Shown: piece after piece, positions 20,088 to 28,397 of the stretch
Numbering within the stretch: the first letter of the stretch is position 1
Layout: every line of letters starts with the position of its first letter
Assembly: GCA_964495085.1 (NCBI GenBank)
Contig: CAZBUK010000002.1
Span: forward strand, 18,151 to 82,150
Source of the DNA: CAZBUK01 sp964495085
GTDB lineage: Bacteria > Bacteroidota > Ignavibacteria > T3Sed10-11
Length of the DNA stretch: 64,000 bases
Reading direction: 5' to 3'
Notes under the pieces: generated by a model
The model's database searches: none
Seen by the model: only the letters and a program-made list of their open reading frames with translations
Told to the model about the DNA's origin: nothing
Made by a program: the position numbers and the translations under genes

Positions 20088-21028
20088 TGGACAGATTATC
20101 CAAACACAAACTCAAGAAAACGCGGGTTATCATCGCCTCCGCCCTCTTTGCGATCGTTCTCTGGGTAACCGTAAACATGGGTTCGGAATATACGACCATG
20201 GTGCAGGCGCAGGTCGTCGTACAGAATCTGCCGTCGGACGTCGCCATCAGCAGAGCGCTTCCCGACAGACTCAGGGTCAGAGTGCGCGGCGAGGGTTGGA
20301 AACTGTTCGGCCTGTATCTGACGGGCGATATGCGCTATACGATAGATATGCAGAACGCGAGGGAGACGATGCAGGTTCGAACCATGCAGGAACTCGACGA
20401 ACGCTTGCGTCTGCCGGGCGGCATCGAAGTGCTTGAGATATCGCCTTCACTTCTGCCCGTTTCGATCGAAGAACAGGCCAGAAAAGCGGTTCCGGTCGTT
20501 GCGGATCTGCAGGTACAATTCAGGGATGGGTTTAATATCATCGGTCCCGTTACGGTTCAACCCGACTCGGTAACGGTGAGAGGCGCCCGCTCGGTGATTG
20601 AAAATCTCGATGGATGGAAAACGAAACCGATCGTCCTGCGCGACATCCGCAATCCCGTACGAACCACGGTAGAGTTATCGGATTCCTTGCGGCGGCTCGT
20701 TCATCTCGACCAATCTTCGGCCGCAGTAGCATTCGACGTCCAGCCGATCGCAGAAAAAACATTAAGCGGAATCAGAATCGCAGCGGCGGGAGTCCCTTCC
20801 AATCGAGAAGTTGTCTTCATCCCTCCCCGTATCGACCTCGTTGTCCGCGGAGGCATCAATCGTCTCGCTCTCGTCAGGCCGGAACAGTATACCGCCACGG
20901 TTCATTACCGCGACATACTTGCGGATACCACAGGCAGCGTGACGCCGGTTATCGAAGGGCCGAAGGATGTACGAATCGTCATACGGGAGCCCGAGCGGTT
21001 CCAGTACATCATCAGACGATTGCAATAA
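20087..21028 (+). CDS. YbbR-domain protein
   Basis: A 313-residue protein with an N-terminal basic stretch (LSKHKLKKTR), one membrane anchor (about 15-31, IIASALFAIVLWVTVNM) and an extracytoplasmic region of repeated YbbR-like beta domains, for example DLQVQFRDGFNIIGPVTVQPDSVTVRG. In Firmicutes the related CdaR regulates the diadenylate cyclase CdaA. No cyclase gene lies next to it here, so that role is not supported. Start ATG overlaps the stop of the UXS gene by one base. A perfect hairpin terminator follows. Confidence 0.85.
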   Translation: MDRLSKHKLKKTRVIIASALFAIVLWVTVNMGSEYTTMVQAQVVVQNLPSDVAISRALPDRLRVRVRGEGWKLFGLYLTGDMRYTIDMQNARETMQVRTMQELDERLRLPGGIEVLEISPSLLPVSIEEQARKAVPVVADLQVQFRDGFNIIGPVTVQPDSVTVRGARSVIENLDGWKTKPIVLRDIRNPVRTTVELSDSLRRLVHLDQSSAAVAFDVQPIAEKTLSGIRIAAAGVPSNREVVFIPPRIDLVVRGGINRLALVRPEQYTATVHYRDILADTTGSVTPVIEGPKDVRIVIREPERFQYIIRRLQ

Positions 21029-21034
21029 AAACGG

Positions 21035-21068
21035 AACGGGGAAGCCGGTTAGATCCGGCTTCCCCGTT
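21035..21068. terminator. Hairpin terminator, probably bidirectional
   Basis: A perfect 14-base-pair stem (AACGGGGAAGCCGG with its complement) around a TTAGAT loop, in the 66 bases between the convergent YbbR gene and the barrel fusion gene. It has A residues on its left and only a short T content on its right, so it may serve both strands. Confidence 0.85.
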
Positions 21069-21094
21069 ACCTTATGATAGATGCGACTGTACGT

Positions 21095-22768
21095 TCAGAA
21101 CGGACGTGCAATCCTGAGAAAGACGACTGCAGGATCCGCCTTATCCGTCCTCCATGCAAAACCCAGCCTCCAGCTTCCGTTATCCGATCCGATACCGACG
21201 CCGAGCGAAGTTTTCAGATTTGCCACCGAAAGCCCGCCGAAACCCTCGGCCAATCCGCTCGAGGGATCGACCTCGCCGGTCCAGCCGGTATCCATGAACA
21301 GAAGCAGAGACAATCGATTGAAGAGACCACTCGGGAAGAATGCGAGCTGATTGAGCGCGCTCCCGCTCAGGACGTACTCGGTATTGAGCAGGAATATACG
21401 GTTGCCACTTAACGTTTTGTACGGGAATCCCGGGAGCGTTCCCAGTCCGCCTAGATCAAAGACCCGCTGTATGGGAAGCTCTCCCTCGGCGCTGCCGATT
21501 CTCAGCCGAAGATTCAGATTATCATATTTCGAAACGGGCTGATAGCGGCGAATGTCGGCGATGTACTGATTATATTCGTATTCGCTCCGCAAACCGGAGG
21601 TTGAAAACTCCGCCGTCGCAAGTATACTCCAGCCGGAGTTACGCCTCGAGTGCCGCTCCGCCGTTCCGGCGTTGAGACCGAGTCTCAGAGCCCGAAGCTG
21701 TCCATCCTGAACAGCCGGATTCTCACGGAAAGATTTATCGCGGACAAAGAGAGCCCAATCCGTCCGGTTTTCCATCGAGGAGTGAGCTTCGTTGAGGTAT
21801 TGCAGCCGGAGGTGCGCGGATCCCGCGGAGCCGTTGATGTAGTGCCCCGCATAGATCGAATATCCCTCGCGGTTATAATAATCTCTGAAATCCTGATGTA
21901 CGAAAAATGCGGCGAGATCGTTTTCGGCTCTACCGATGACCCAATCGTCTTTGGTATCGGTAAGCGTGTATATCTCGGCTCCGATTTCAAGCAGCTGGAG
22001 ATCGCGGATCGGGAATTGCCGCGTCGCACCGAGCATTGCGCGCCACCGATGAGCCTTGAAGGCATAGCCGACCTGGCCGTACAGCGAGAGCGCCATCGAT
22101 CCGTCCCAATACAGATTCTTGCGTGAACCGGCGCCGAGAGAGAATCCTTCGACCCGGTTGAAGCCGAGAAAGATATTGTTGAGCTGGAGATCGCGGACCG
22201 CGAGATCTTCCTGCATATAACTGGACAACCGGTATGCCTCGTGCCTCCCGGCTTTGTCTTCCCGGTAGACGTACTCGACATCAACCCCGGTCTGCTCTTC
22301 CACGGTACCGCTCACGGTCCCTCCTTCCATCCGGACCTTCCCGTTTACGGAAGTCACCGAGCCCGTTACCGCACCCCCCTCCTCGATTACGGCATCGCCG
22401 TTTAATACGATAACGTCTCCCTCGATGGATCCACGTACCGTTAACGTCCCGTTCCTGATTACGACATTTCCTTCGATCCGGTCGCGCTTGTCGATGACGA
22501 CGTCGCCGTTAAAGTGAATCGCACCGCGTCTCCCGGTCATCTGTTGAACTTGATCCCCGGACTCAACCTGGTAACCCATCTTCATCAGCATTTCGGTTTC
22601 GACCCGGTCGATGATGTCATCGATGAGGCGGGAAATTGCATTCCCTTCATGTATCCTGCCGGTTTCCAGTGTTTGATTTGAGGTGCTGTCCTGGGAGTGA
22701 AGGGATAATCCTGCCCCGCTCAAACTCATTATCAGGATGAGGAATATTATTAACTTCGATCGCTTCAT
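21095..22768 (-). CDS. Outer-membrane barrel protein with N-terminal polymer-forming repeat domain
   Basis: A 557-residue exported protein: signal peptide (about 1-25), a helical linker (40-65), a repeat region at about 82-155 with short GDV, GNV, GSIEGDVIVLNG and GAVTGSV hexad-like turns as in bactofilin/polymer-forming beta-helices, then a long beta-barrel to a terminal Phe (LRIARPF). The barrel has the late features of Omp85/BamA or patatin-type barrels: FDLGGLGTLPGF, then FLLNTEYVL and FMDTGWTG. No POTRA repeats are visible. GGAGG precedes the ATG by eight bases. It converges on the YbbR gene. The fold calls are by pattern; the function is unknown. Confidence 0.82.
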   Translation of the reverse strand: MKRSKLIIFLILIMSLSGAGLSLHSQDSTSNQTLETGRIHEGNAISRLIDDIIDRVETEMLMKMGYQVESGDQVQQMTGRRGAIHFNGDVVIDKRDRIEGNVVIRNGTLTVRGSIEGDVIVLNGDAVIEEGGAVTGSVTSVNGKVRMEGGTVSGTVEEQTGVDVEYVYREDKAGRHEAYRLSSYMQEDLAVRDLQLNNIFLGFNRVEGFSLGAGSRKNLYWDGSMALSLYGQVGYAFKAHRWRAMLGATRQFPIRDLQLLEIGAEIYTLTDTKDDWVIGRAENDLAAFFVHQDFRDYYNREGYSIYAGHYINGSAGSAHLRLQYLNEAHSSMENRTDWALFVRDKSFRENPAVQDGQLRALRLGLNAGTAERHSRRNSGWSILATAEFSTSGLRSEYEYNQYIADIRRYQPVSKYDNLNLRLRIGSAEGELPIQRVFDLGGLGTLPGFPYKTLSGNRIFLLNTEYVLSGSALNQLAFFPSGLFNRLSLLLFMDTGWTGEVDPSSGLAEGFGGLSVANLKTSLGVGIGSDNGSWRLGFAWRTDKADPAVVFLRIARPF

Positions 22769-22855
22769 ATTAAAATCCTCCGAAATACTGAAAGAGTACC
22801 GATCACGGCATAGATAAAAAAAATCTCATACCCGAATATACGAATCGGTATTACC

Positions 22856-22863
22856 CAAAGTTA
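22856..22863 (-). promoter_or_regulatory. Putative -7 element for the barrel fusion gene
   Basis: Read on the minus strand this is TAACTTTG, matching TAnnTTTG, 88 bases upstream of the start codon and just downstream of the KamA-gene terminator. No TTG is found 20 bases upstream, so it is only a partial match. Confidence 0.3.
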
Positions 22864-22867
22864 CATA

Positions 22868-22903
22868 AAAAAGCCTGAAATATGCTAATATTTCAGGCTT
22901 TTT
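22868..22903 (-). terminator. Rho-independent terminator of the KamA-family gene
   Basis: A perfect 16-base-pair stem (left arm 22868-22883, right arm 22888-22903) with a GCTA loop. On the minus strand it lies 24 bases after the stop codon and ends in a T-run. It is AT-flanked on both sides and could stop either strand. Confidence 0.88.
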
Positions 22904-22927
22904 ACTAAGGCAAGATTAACACTTCGG

Positions 22928-24322
22928 CTACCCCGCTTTCGCCATCGATCGGGCCTGCATGTTGCGAAGCTCATCTTCGAAGAAAAACTTCGACTCTCCG
23001 AATGCGGGCTTCAACTGATCCAACCAGCCTGCTCTGGGATCGTAACGTGCAAAGAAGGGACGCTGGACCCAATCCGGATTTCTCCCCTGGATGAAGCGGA
23101 GAACGAATACTTTTTCTCCGTGAATTTCGGATATTCCCGAAATTTCGACCTTACCCGGAGTCGCCGACATACTCGGACCGCGAACGGTCCTGGCCAGTCC
23201 CGAGACCGTCTTCACGGCAGAACGGTATATGTCCCACGCTCTCGTCAGCGGAACTTCGAAATAGTTACGGGCTCCCGTGTCTCTTTCAACGAACATATAG
23301 TAGGGAATTAATCCAAGCCGCACCTGTTCACGCCACATATCGGACCATATCCGGGGATTATCGTTAATATGCCGGATCAGCGGGGATTGTGTTCTGATCT
23401 GAATTCCCGCGGACCGGATTCTCCGAATCGCTTCGCGTGCTATCGGCGTCTCGAGTTCTACGGGATGGTTGTAATGTCCCATGATGGCGACGTGTTTGCC
23501 GCGTGCGATAAGCCGTTCGGCAAGTCTGAGAAAATCGTCCGCATCCTGGTCCGTCACAAATCTTTGAGGCCAGTATGCAACCGATTTCGTTCCGATACGA
23601 ATCGTTTGCACGTGATCCAGATCGCCGGATAAAAAGGGCTCAATATAGCGTTCGAAGACGCGGGTTTTCATAACCATCGGATCGCCGCCGGTGAACAACA
23701 CGTCGGTTACTTCTCGATGTTGGCTCAGGTAAGCCGCAAACTGTCCGGCTTCCTTGTTTGCGAACTTTAATCCATGTATACCAACGAACTGCGCCCAACG
23801 GAAGCAGAACGTACAATAGGCATGGCAAGTCTGTCCGGAGGTCGGGAAAAACAGTGCGGTTTCTTTATATTTATGCTGCACTCCGGGTATTCGTTCGCCC
23901 TCCATGATCGGTACGTTCATCTCCATCTGTCCGGCTGGATGCGGATTTAACGAGTATCTGATCTCTTCAATTTTTTTACTTATCCTCTCGGCCGAAGCAT
24001 CGGATCTGATGAGATCGGCAAGGGAATTGAAATCCCTCTCGGAGAGCATACCCTTTTGCGGAAAAGTCAGTTGAAAGATGGGATCCGACGGGACATTGTC
24101 CCAATCGATGAGTTCATTTAACACGTACGAGTTCACCTTGAACGGGAGGACCTGTGCAACGACTTTCATGGCAAACCGCTGATCAGATGAGAGCCTCTTA
24201 ACCTGGGGAATCGTATCCAGGTCTTTCGGCGTGAAATGCCGAAATTCAGTGTATTTGGTCAAAGGTTTGCTCGATGAACGAACAGTTTCCGCGGTTTTTC
24301 CTTTGGTTGCTGTCAGTGTCAT
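22928..24322 (-). CDS. KamA-family radical SAM aminomutase
   Basis: A 464-residue radical SAM, PLP-dependent protein related to lysine 2,3-aminomutase. The Fe-S cysteines are C166, C170 and C173 in TCHAYCTFCFRW, followed by FTGGDPM (210-216). The PLP lysine is probably K391 in SMSATPGK; the true lysine 2,3-aminomutase signature there is PGGGGK, so this is another subgroup. Possible roles include beta-amino acid formation or a lysylation step, but the substrate cannot be read. AAAGGGGG stands about six bases before the ATG. It is flanked downstream by a strong terminator and upstream by a 350-base gap, so it seems monocistronic. Confidence 0.87.
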   Translation of the reverse strand: MTLTATKGKTAETVRSSSKPLTKYTEFRHFTPKDLDTIPQVKRLSSDQRFAMKVVAQVLPFKVNSYVLNELIDWDNVPSDPIFQLTFPQKGMLSERDFNSLADLIRSDASAERISKKIEEIRYSLNPHPAGQMEMNVPIMEGERIPGVQHKYKETALFFPTSGQTCHAYCTFCFRWAQFVGIHGLKFANKEAGQFAAYLSQHREVTDVLFTGGDPMVMKTRVFERYIEPFLSGDLDHVQTIRIGTKSVAYWPQRFVTDQDADDFLRLAERLIARGKHVAIMGHYNHPVELETPIAREAIRRIRSAGIQIRTQSPLIRHINDNPRIWSDMWREQVRLGLIPYYMFVERDTGARNYFEVPLTRAWDIYRSAVKTVSGLARTVRGPSMSATPGKVEISGISEIHGEKVFVLRFIQGRNPDWVQRPFFARYDPRAGWLDQLKPAFGESKFFFEDELRNMQARSMAKAG

Positions 24323-24672
24323 GAGACACCCCCTTTCTATTTATTTTCCGAACCGATCAACGCGAGCGTTCGTCAACTTTTAGCGGGCGATACTGCAGGA
24401 AATATAGGAAGAAAAATCTGAGTCGATTGACGAAATATTAGATACAAAAATCAGAAATGAAAGTCAAACCGGGGAAGATACAATTAATGCAAAACCGGGA
24501 ATAACCGCGATTCCGGTCTAATTCGGGCGATAATCAATACAATGGCGTGAATTCACTCCGGAGAAGAACCGACCCGCATATAAGACACGGGCAGCCGGTT
24601 TCCGCTGTACCTGTCCGGCTCCGGGTAAGACCGATAGGTTCCTGACAGTGTCTGATAAGATTGTTAATGAAC
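24323..24672. other. 350-base intergenic region
   Basis: Lies between two minus-strand genes and should hold the KamA-gene promoter. I see no gene. An imperfect inverted pair (ATAGGTTC near 24638 and GAACCTAC near 24668) overlaps the stop of the Cys-rich gene and could be a weak terminator. Confidence 0.5.
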
Positions 24673-25005
24673 CTACGCCGGGATTCTTCGCGCTTCGACT
24701 TCCTCGATTACTTCGACAATGAGGGGGAAATAGCGATCGAGGCCGCAATCCAAACGGTCGCGGACAGAGCAGGTGCCGTCAACTGATTGATTTATACAAA
24801 CAGAACAGACTATATTACGCAATTCTGTTATATATGCGTCAATTTTGTCGCTTTTTACCCTTCCGACAGCCTCGACTATTCTCGGAAGATGCTCCTCCAC
24901 CGCACACATTTCGTCATAATGGAGCAAACAATTTCCATGCATATCTGTATCGATGCACTTCGCACATACCCTGCTGCGGATTTCCTGAATATAGATATCG
25001 TTCAT
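24673..25005 (-). CDS. Small protein with two identical-spacing CxxC units
   Basis: A 110-residue protein that I do not recognise. It is an internal duplication with a 53-residue offset. Cysteines are C14, C17, C26, C34 and C67, C70, C79, C87, so each unit is C-x2-C-x8-C-x7-C with a conserved Gly two residues before the third Cys and a following PxIVE helix (LPRIVEAV and FPLIVEVI). No signal peptide is seen, so it is likely cytoplasmic. Four cysteines per unit suggest one Zn or one Fe-S cluster each. AGGAGGGG sits a few bases before the ATG, an unusually strong Shine-Dalgarno for this window. It is divergent from hutH and about 350 bases upstream of the KamA gene on the same strand. Confidence 0.8.
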   Translation of the reverse strand: MNDIYIQEIRSRVCAKCIDTDMHGNCLLHYDEMCAVEEHLPRIVEAVGRVKSDKIDAYITELRNIVCSVCINQSVDGTCSVRDRLDCGLDRYFPLIVEVIEEVEARRIPA

Positions 25006-25172
25006 GACCCCTCCTATTATTCGGAATAAGAATGATATCTTCTCACAATTGTAATAATTGCAAAACTCTGATCGAACAAATACGGGCTGAAATTGACCGT
25101 TTGCAGAACACGACGCTTACTGGTTTAATATCAACTTGCAAGTTCTGTGCCACCGGCATATACATCATAATA

Positions 25173-25203
25173 TTGAATATACACCGATATTTCTCTATAT
25201 TTG
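25173..25203 (+). promoter_or_regulatory. Putative promoter of the hutH operon
   Basis: TTG (25173-25175), 20 bases, TATATTTG (25196-25203), a full match to TAnnTTTG. It ends 49 bases before the hutH ATG, and the lon promoter has the identical -7 octamer, spacer and distance. Confidence 0.5.
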
Positions 25204-25252
25204 TTGAATTTACCTTTATCGTATATCACTGCCTTGATCAAACGGCTCACGT

Positions 25253-26806
25253 ATGAGATACGCCCTCGACGGTCGGACACTTACCATTGATACCCTCTAC
25301 ACGCTCGCCCGCTCCGGCTCATCCGTCATCGCAATCCGGGATTCGGCGATCAGAGCGGTTAAGGCATCGAGGCAACTGGTAGAGGACTGGATAAACGGAA
25401 ATAAGACCGTCTACGGCGTGACGACCGGGTTCGGCGAATTCAGCAACGTGAAAATCGATGCTGCCGATATCAGCGACCTTCAGAGAAATCTCATCTACAG
25501 CCATGCAGCCGGAGCAGGCGACCCTATTCCGGATGAACTTGTTCGTGCGATGATCATCCTCAGACTGAACACGCTGGCAAAGGGGTACTCCGGAATTCGA
25601 CCTCAGACGCTGGAAGTTCTCGTCCGGATGTTCAATGCCGGAATCATACCGGTCATACCTTCCCAGGGTTCGGTCGGCGCTTCGGGAGATCTCGTCCAGT
25701 TGGCTCATCTGGTTCTCTCCATGCTGGGAGAGGGAAAGGTAAAGTACGGAGGGAAAATCACAGACGCGGCACGAGCACTCAGGGCAGAGCGAATACAGCC
25801 GGCCTCTCTGTCGGCGAAAGAGGGACTTGCGCTCATCAACGGCACACAGATGATGACCGCATATACCGCTTTCGCTGTTCATGAAGCTGTCCGGCTCGCC
25901 CGTCTCTTCGATATCGCAGCATCGGTCACGCTCGAGGCGTTGCGGGGAACTCCCCGCGCTTTCGACGCGCGTCTTCACCGGCTCAGGCCGTATAAAGGTC
26001 AGACAGAGTGTGCTTCGAATATGCGGCGTCTTTTACGGCGAAGCGAGATCAGACGTTCGCACCTGCATAATGATCCCCGCGTACAGGATGCATACTCGAT
26101 ACGCTGCATCCCCCAGGTACATGGCGCATCGCGCGACGCCATTCGCTATGTCCATGACATCGTGTCGATCGAGCTGAATTCGGCGAACGACAATCCGCTC
26201 ATCTTTCCGGGAGACGGAATTCACATCGAAGGCGGCAACTTTCACGGGCAGCCGATCGCGCTGGCCGCCGACTTCCTCGCGATTGCGCTCTCTGAGCTGG
26301 CGAATATCTCCGAGAGGAGAATCGAGCGTCTGGTCAATGGAACGCTCAGCGGACTCCCGCGCTTTCTCACAACGAACGGCGGATTGCATTCCGGTATGAT
26401 GATCGCGCAATATACGGCTGCATCGCTCGTCTCGGAGAACAAGGTCCTCGCGCATCCGGCAAGCGTGGATTCGATACCGACCTCCGCAAACCAGGAGGAT
26501 CATAACAGTATGGGATCGATCTCGGCGCAAAAGGCGTACAGAATTCTGCATAACGTCCAGACGGTTGCCGCTATCGAATTCCTCACCGCCTGCCAGGGAA
26601 TGGATTTTTCCCGCATGCATCCGGTCAAAAAAAATATCATGCAGGCGGGAGAGGGGGCGCAGGCCGCGTACCGTTTCATCAGAAAGCATATCGAACATCT
26701 CGACCGGGACCGGGTACTGCATGACGATATCCAAACCGTGCTCGGATTCGTCCGTGACGGTTCACTGCTCAATTATGTCGAAAAAAGATCGGGGAAGTTA
26801 AAATGA
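25253..26806 (+). CDS. hutH: Histidine ammonia-lyase
   Basis: Cleaves L-histidine to urocanate and ammonia. The MIO prosthetic group forms from A143-S144-G145 in GSVGASGDLVQLAHL. Other family features are YGVTTGFGEF (54-63), NLIYSHAAGAGDPI (79-92, with the Ser-His that favours histidine over tyrosine), NSANDNP and the NQEDHNSMGS region. Length 517 residues, normal. No hutU, hutI or hutG genes accompany it, which is unusual if the aim is histidine breakdown. It shares ATGA with the adenosine deaminase gene and probably leads a four-gene operon. Confidence 0.94.
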   Translation: MRYALDGRTLTIDTLYTLARSGSSVIAIRDSAIRAVKASRQLVEDWINGNKTVYGVTTGFGEFSNVKIDAADISDLQRNLIYSHAAGAGDPIPDELVRAMIILRLNTLAKGYSGIRPQTLEVLVRMFNAGIIPVIPSQGSVGASGDLVQLAHLVLSMLGEGKVKYGGKITDAARALRAERIQPASLSAKEGLALINGTQMMTAYTAFAVHEAVRLARLFDIAASVTLEALRGTPRAFDARLHRLRPYKGQTECASNMRRLLRRSEIRRSHLHNDPRVQDAYSIRCIPQVHGASRDAIRYVHDIVSIELNSANDNPLIFPGDGIHIEGGNFHGQPIALAADFLAIALSELANISERRIERLVNGTLSGLPRFLTTNGGLHSGMMIAQYTAASLVSENKVLAHPASVDSIPTSANQEDHNSMGSISAQKAYRILHNVQTVAAIEFLTACQGMDFSRMHPVKKNIMQAGEGAQAAYRFIRKHIEHLDRDRVLHDDIQTVLGFVRDGSLLNYVEKRSGKLK

Positions 26807-27897
26807 AGTTATCTATTAAATTAATGAAACAACTCCCCAAGGTGTTGCTCCATGACCACCTCGACGGAGGACTCAGACCCCAGACCATCATCGAGCTTGC
26901 CCGCGACCAGAAGTATAAAAAGCTTCCGACCGAGGATGCAGGCCAGCTTGCCGAGTGGTTTTTTCGCGGAGCCAATAAGGGAAGCCTTCCCGAGTACCTC
27001 GAGGGATTCGAGCATACATGCGGCGTCATGCAGACTCCCGAAGCACTCGAACGGACTGCGTTCGAAATGATGGAGGACATGCACCGGGACGGGGTTGTGT
27101 ATGTGGAAACTCGATTCGCTCCCGTATTCCATACGGAGCGGGGACTGCACTGGGAGGAGGCCGTGATGGCCGTCCTCAAAGGACTCGAACTCGGCAGGAA
27201 AAAATACAACGTCGAATTCGGCCTCATCATCTGCGCAATGCGAAACATGCAGCTCTCGCTGGAAATGGCGGAACTTGCGGTTGATTTTCGTGACCGCGAC
27301 GTTGTCGGATTCGATCTCGCCGGAGAGGAGGGCGGATACCCTCCGAAAAAACATGTCGATGCATTCCACTATATCCAACGGGAAAATTTCAATATTACGG
27401 TTCATGCCGGGGAGGGATTCGGAAAGGAGTCCATCTGGCAGGCGATCCAATGGTGCGGAGCTCACCGGATCGGCCACGCGACCCGCTTAATCGAAGACAT
27501 TACCGTGCATGAAAATAAGATTGTGAAACTCGGACCGCTCGCCCAGTACATACTGGACAAGCGGTTGCCGCTCGAGATGTGTCTCAGCAGCAACGTCCAT
27601 ACCGGCGCCGCCCCGAGTCTTGAACAGCATCCGTTCGGTTTATACTATAATGCAGGATTTCGAGTTACGCTCAATACCGACGACCGGTTGATGAGCGATA
27701 CGACGCTTTCGAAAGAGTATCAGATCGCCGCCGACGTGTTCAAGCTCAATCTCGAGGATCTCGAAAAAATTACGATCAATGCGATGAAGTCGGCGTTCAT
27801 TCCGTACGAACGGCGGTTGCACTTTATTTACCAGGTGATCAAGAAGGGATACGCCCTCATCAGGGAAGAGCAGAAAAAGAAAAAAGAACGCGCATGA
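26803..27897 (+). CDS. add: Adenosine deaminase
   Basis: A zinc amidohydrolase converting adenosine to inosine and ammonia. The 364-residue protein has the metal motif HDHLDG (H17, H19), HAGEGFGKESIW near 200 with the next His and catalytic Glu, the GHATRL helix, LSSNVHTGA, and NTDDRLMS near 290 with the catalytic Asp pair. DDRLMS rather than DDP is seen in several bacterial forms. The start overlaps hutH and the stop overlaps the SixA-like gene, each by ATGA. Pairing two deaminating enzymes suggests a shared regulation of nitrogen or purine salvage, which is inference. Confidence 0.93.
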   Translation: MKLSIKLMKQLPKVLLHDHLDGGLRPQTIIELARDQKYKKLPTEDAGQLAEWFFRGANKGSLPEYLEGFEHTCGVMQTPEALERTAFEMMEDMHRDGVVYVETRFAPVFHTERGLHWEEAVMAVLKGLELGRKKYNVEFGLIICAMRNMQLSLEMAELAVDFRDRDVVGFDLAGEEGGYPPKKHVDAFHYIQRENFNITVHAGEGFGKESIWQAIQWCGAHRIGHATRLIEDITVHENKIVKLGPLAQYILDKRLPLEMCLSSNVHTGAAPSLEQHPFGLYYNAGFRVTLNTDDRLMSDTTLSKEYQIAADVFKLNLEDLEKITINAMKSAFIPYERRLHFIYQVIKKGYALIREEQKKKKERA

Positions 27898-28382
27898 ACA
27901 TCTACTTTCTTCGCCACGGCGATGCGGGGACGTATGCGACGAGCGATTCGGCCCTGACGACCGAAGGTATTCAGACCATCAATCGGATTGCGTCGGCGTT
28001 TCAGGTACTCGGCATAGAGCTCGATCAGATTCTATCCAGCTCGCTGCCGCGGGCAAAGGAGACTGCCGACATCATGCAAGCGGTCCTTAAAGCGGACACC
28101 AACGTCCTCTCCTGCAGAGAACTGACTCCGCCCGGCGATTGCGACGATCTGTTCATGCTGCTGAAGGAGACGCATAGGAAATCTGTTTTGATCGTCGGAC
28201 ACGAACCGCTCCTGAGCCGGATGATCTCACTCCTGATCAGCGGCAACGAGCACAGCTTTCTCACACTCAAAAAGGGGAGCGTTGCGAAAGTATTCATTGC
28301 CGAATACACACGGCATATCCGCGGCAGTCTCGAATGGCTCCTTCCGCCGGGTGTGCTGCTGAAGCTTACTGAACCACACTAA
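27894..28382 (+). CDS. SixA-like histidine phosphatase
   Basis: A 162-residue protein of the phosphoglycerate-mutase-like histidine phosphatase superfamily. The catalytic FLRHGDAG is at 5-12 (H8), LSSSLPRAKETADI follows at about 44-57, and the second His is in LIVGHEPLLSRM near 100. Size and motifs match SixA, which removes phosphate from phosphohistidine in HPt domains of phosphorelays. No histidine kinase or HPt gene is nearby. It begins in the ATGA overlap with the deaminase, and the methyltransferase follows within 16 bases in the same frame. Confidence 0.87.
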   Translation: MNIYFLRHGDAGTYATSDSALTTEGIQTINRIASAFQVLGIELDQILSSSLPRAKETADIMQAVLKADTNVLSCRELTPPGDCDDLFMLLKETHRKSVLIVGHEPLLSRMISLLISGNEHSFLTLKKGSVAKVFIAEYTRHIRGSLEWLLPPGVLLKLTEPH

Positions 28383-28397
28383 CACGGGAACACGCCC

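Noticed and set aside
25032..25256. Plus-strand small open frame of 74 codons before hutH
   Set aside because: Its composition is AT-driven, it covers the promoter element and runs into hutH; no Shine-Dalgarno or family.
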